Assembly (NCBI GenBank): GCA_016198275.1
Contig: JACQIX010000012.1
Location: 1-39,596 of the forward strand
Source: Candidatus Daviesbacteria bacterium
Lineage (GTDB): Bacteria; Patescibacteriota; Microgenomatia; Daviesbacterales; UBA10151
Length of the DNA stretch: 39,596 nt
Direction: 5' to 3'
Positions within the stretch are counted from its first letter, which is position 1, and the number at the start of each line of letters is the position of its first letter. Below the pieces are notes generated by a model. The model did no database searches and was not told the DNA's origin. It saw only the letters and a list, made by a program, of their open reading frames with translations. The translations under genes and the position numbers were made by a program. Positions 39,073-39,596 of the stretch are shown one piece after another.

Positions 39073-39596
39073 ATGATGAAAACATTAAATAATTTTTCTG
39101 CTGCTTTGGTTGCAGCTTACGATCAGACATCTGCCCAAAATCACGATAAGACCATTTCAGTTAATCCGGTGGTGGCAGAACTGGCCACCTGGTATGAAAA
39201 ATTCCGTACAGCCATCGATTACCGCGATGATGAAGTTATACTTCGCTCCACGATTGAAAGAATTTTAAAAAGAAGATTAATGTTAGGCGGAAAAGGAGTT
39301 TCAGTGGCCGCGCCGCTGATTCGGGAGTTAGTTTGGGCCCGTTATTTTCCCGATGCATCTATCCCCGAGTCAGTGGTGGAAAAAGTAGCCTGGGCAATTG
39401 ACCTTTATTTAAATTTAGAAAAGGAGGTAAATAGCAGGCATAGGATTAACCATGTAGTAGTTAATGAGTGGATGATGCATTTATTATCTTCGGAAATAGA
39501 GCATATTTTAAAGCCCAGTGACCCCAAAGATTTAATGAGCAATTTTATGTTCCGCATTTTCAAAAGTCAGGTCATTATTTCAGATGACAGTCAAGA
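39073..39596 (+). CDS. Hypothetical protein, truncated at right window edge
   Basis: Open from ATG 39073 (or 39076) to the window end: MMKTLNNFSAALVAAYDQTSAQNHDKTISVNPVVAELATWYEKFRTAIDYRDDEVILRSTIERILKRRLMLGGKGVSVAAPLIRELVWARYFPDASIPE.... Not in the ORF track because no stop falls in the window. Confidence 0.75.
   Translation, partial: MMKTLNNFSAALVAAYDQTSAQNHDKTISVNPVVAELATWYEKFRTAIDYRDDEVILRSTIERILKRRLMLGGKGVSVAAPLIRELVWARYFPDASIPESVVEKVAWAIDLYLNLEKEVNSRHRINHVVVNEWMMHLLSSEIEHILKPSDPKDLMSNFMFRIFKSQVIISDDSQ

Overview
Dense 39.6 kb bacterial chromosomal window. The compact layout, short gene overlaps, monoderm-type type IV pilus locus and housekeeping mix suggest a Patescibacteria/CPR, Microgenomates-like genome; that assignment is inference. 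Contents, left to right: two secreted or membrane-anchored low-complexity proteins (one truncated at the left edge), gyrA, an MFS permease, def, a peptidoglycan precursor cluster (ddl, murF, murD, murI, murC), a SerC-like aminotransferase, gyrB interrupted by a 433-aa HNH intein, a delta'-like clamp-loader subunit, a large type IV pilus locus (pilB, pilT, pilC, pilD, pilM, pilN, pilO, eight type IV prepilin-like proteins and two PilX/GspK-like proteins), then trmD, khpA, rpsP, rnc, a degenerate ACP-like gene, nusB, rpmF, recG, a 35-aa membrane micro-ORF, an archaeal/eukaryotic-type tyrS, and an uncharacterised ORF truncated at the right edge. Leads worth a second look: (1) palindromic repeats embedded in frame in murF, murC and holB, encoding a recurrent 'LxxHPKG' loop peptide; (2) three divergent gene pairs separated by only 21-25 bp that share a symmetric -10 element and appear leaderless in both directions; (3) two tandem V-W-X-like tip-pilin modules, the second ending in a large mosaic adhesin-like protein; (4) the GyrB intein; (5) an ACP-like protein lacking the phosphopantetheine serine, next to rnc. 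No rRNA, tRNA, CRISPR array or transposase was seen.
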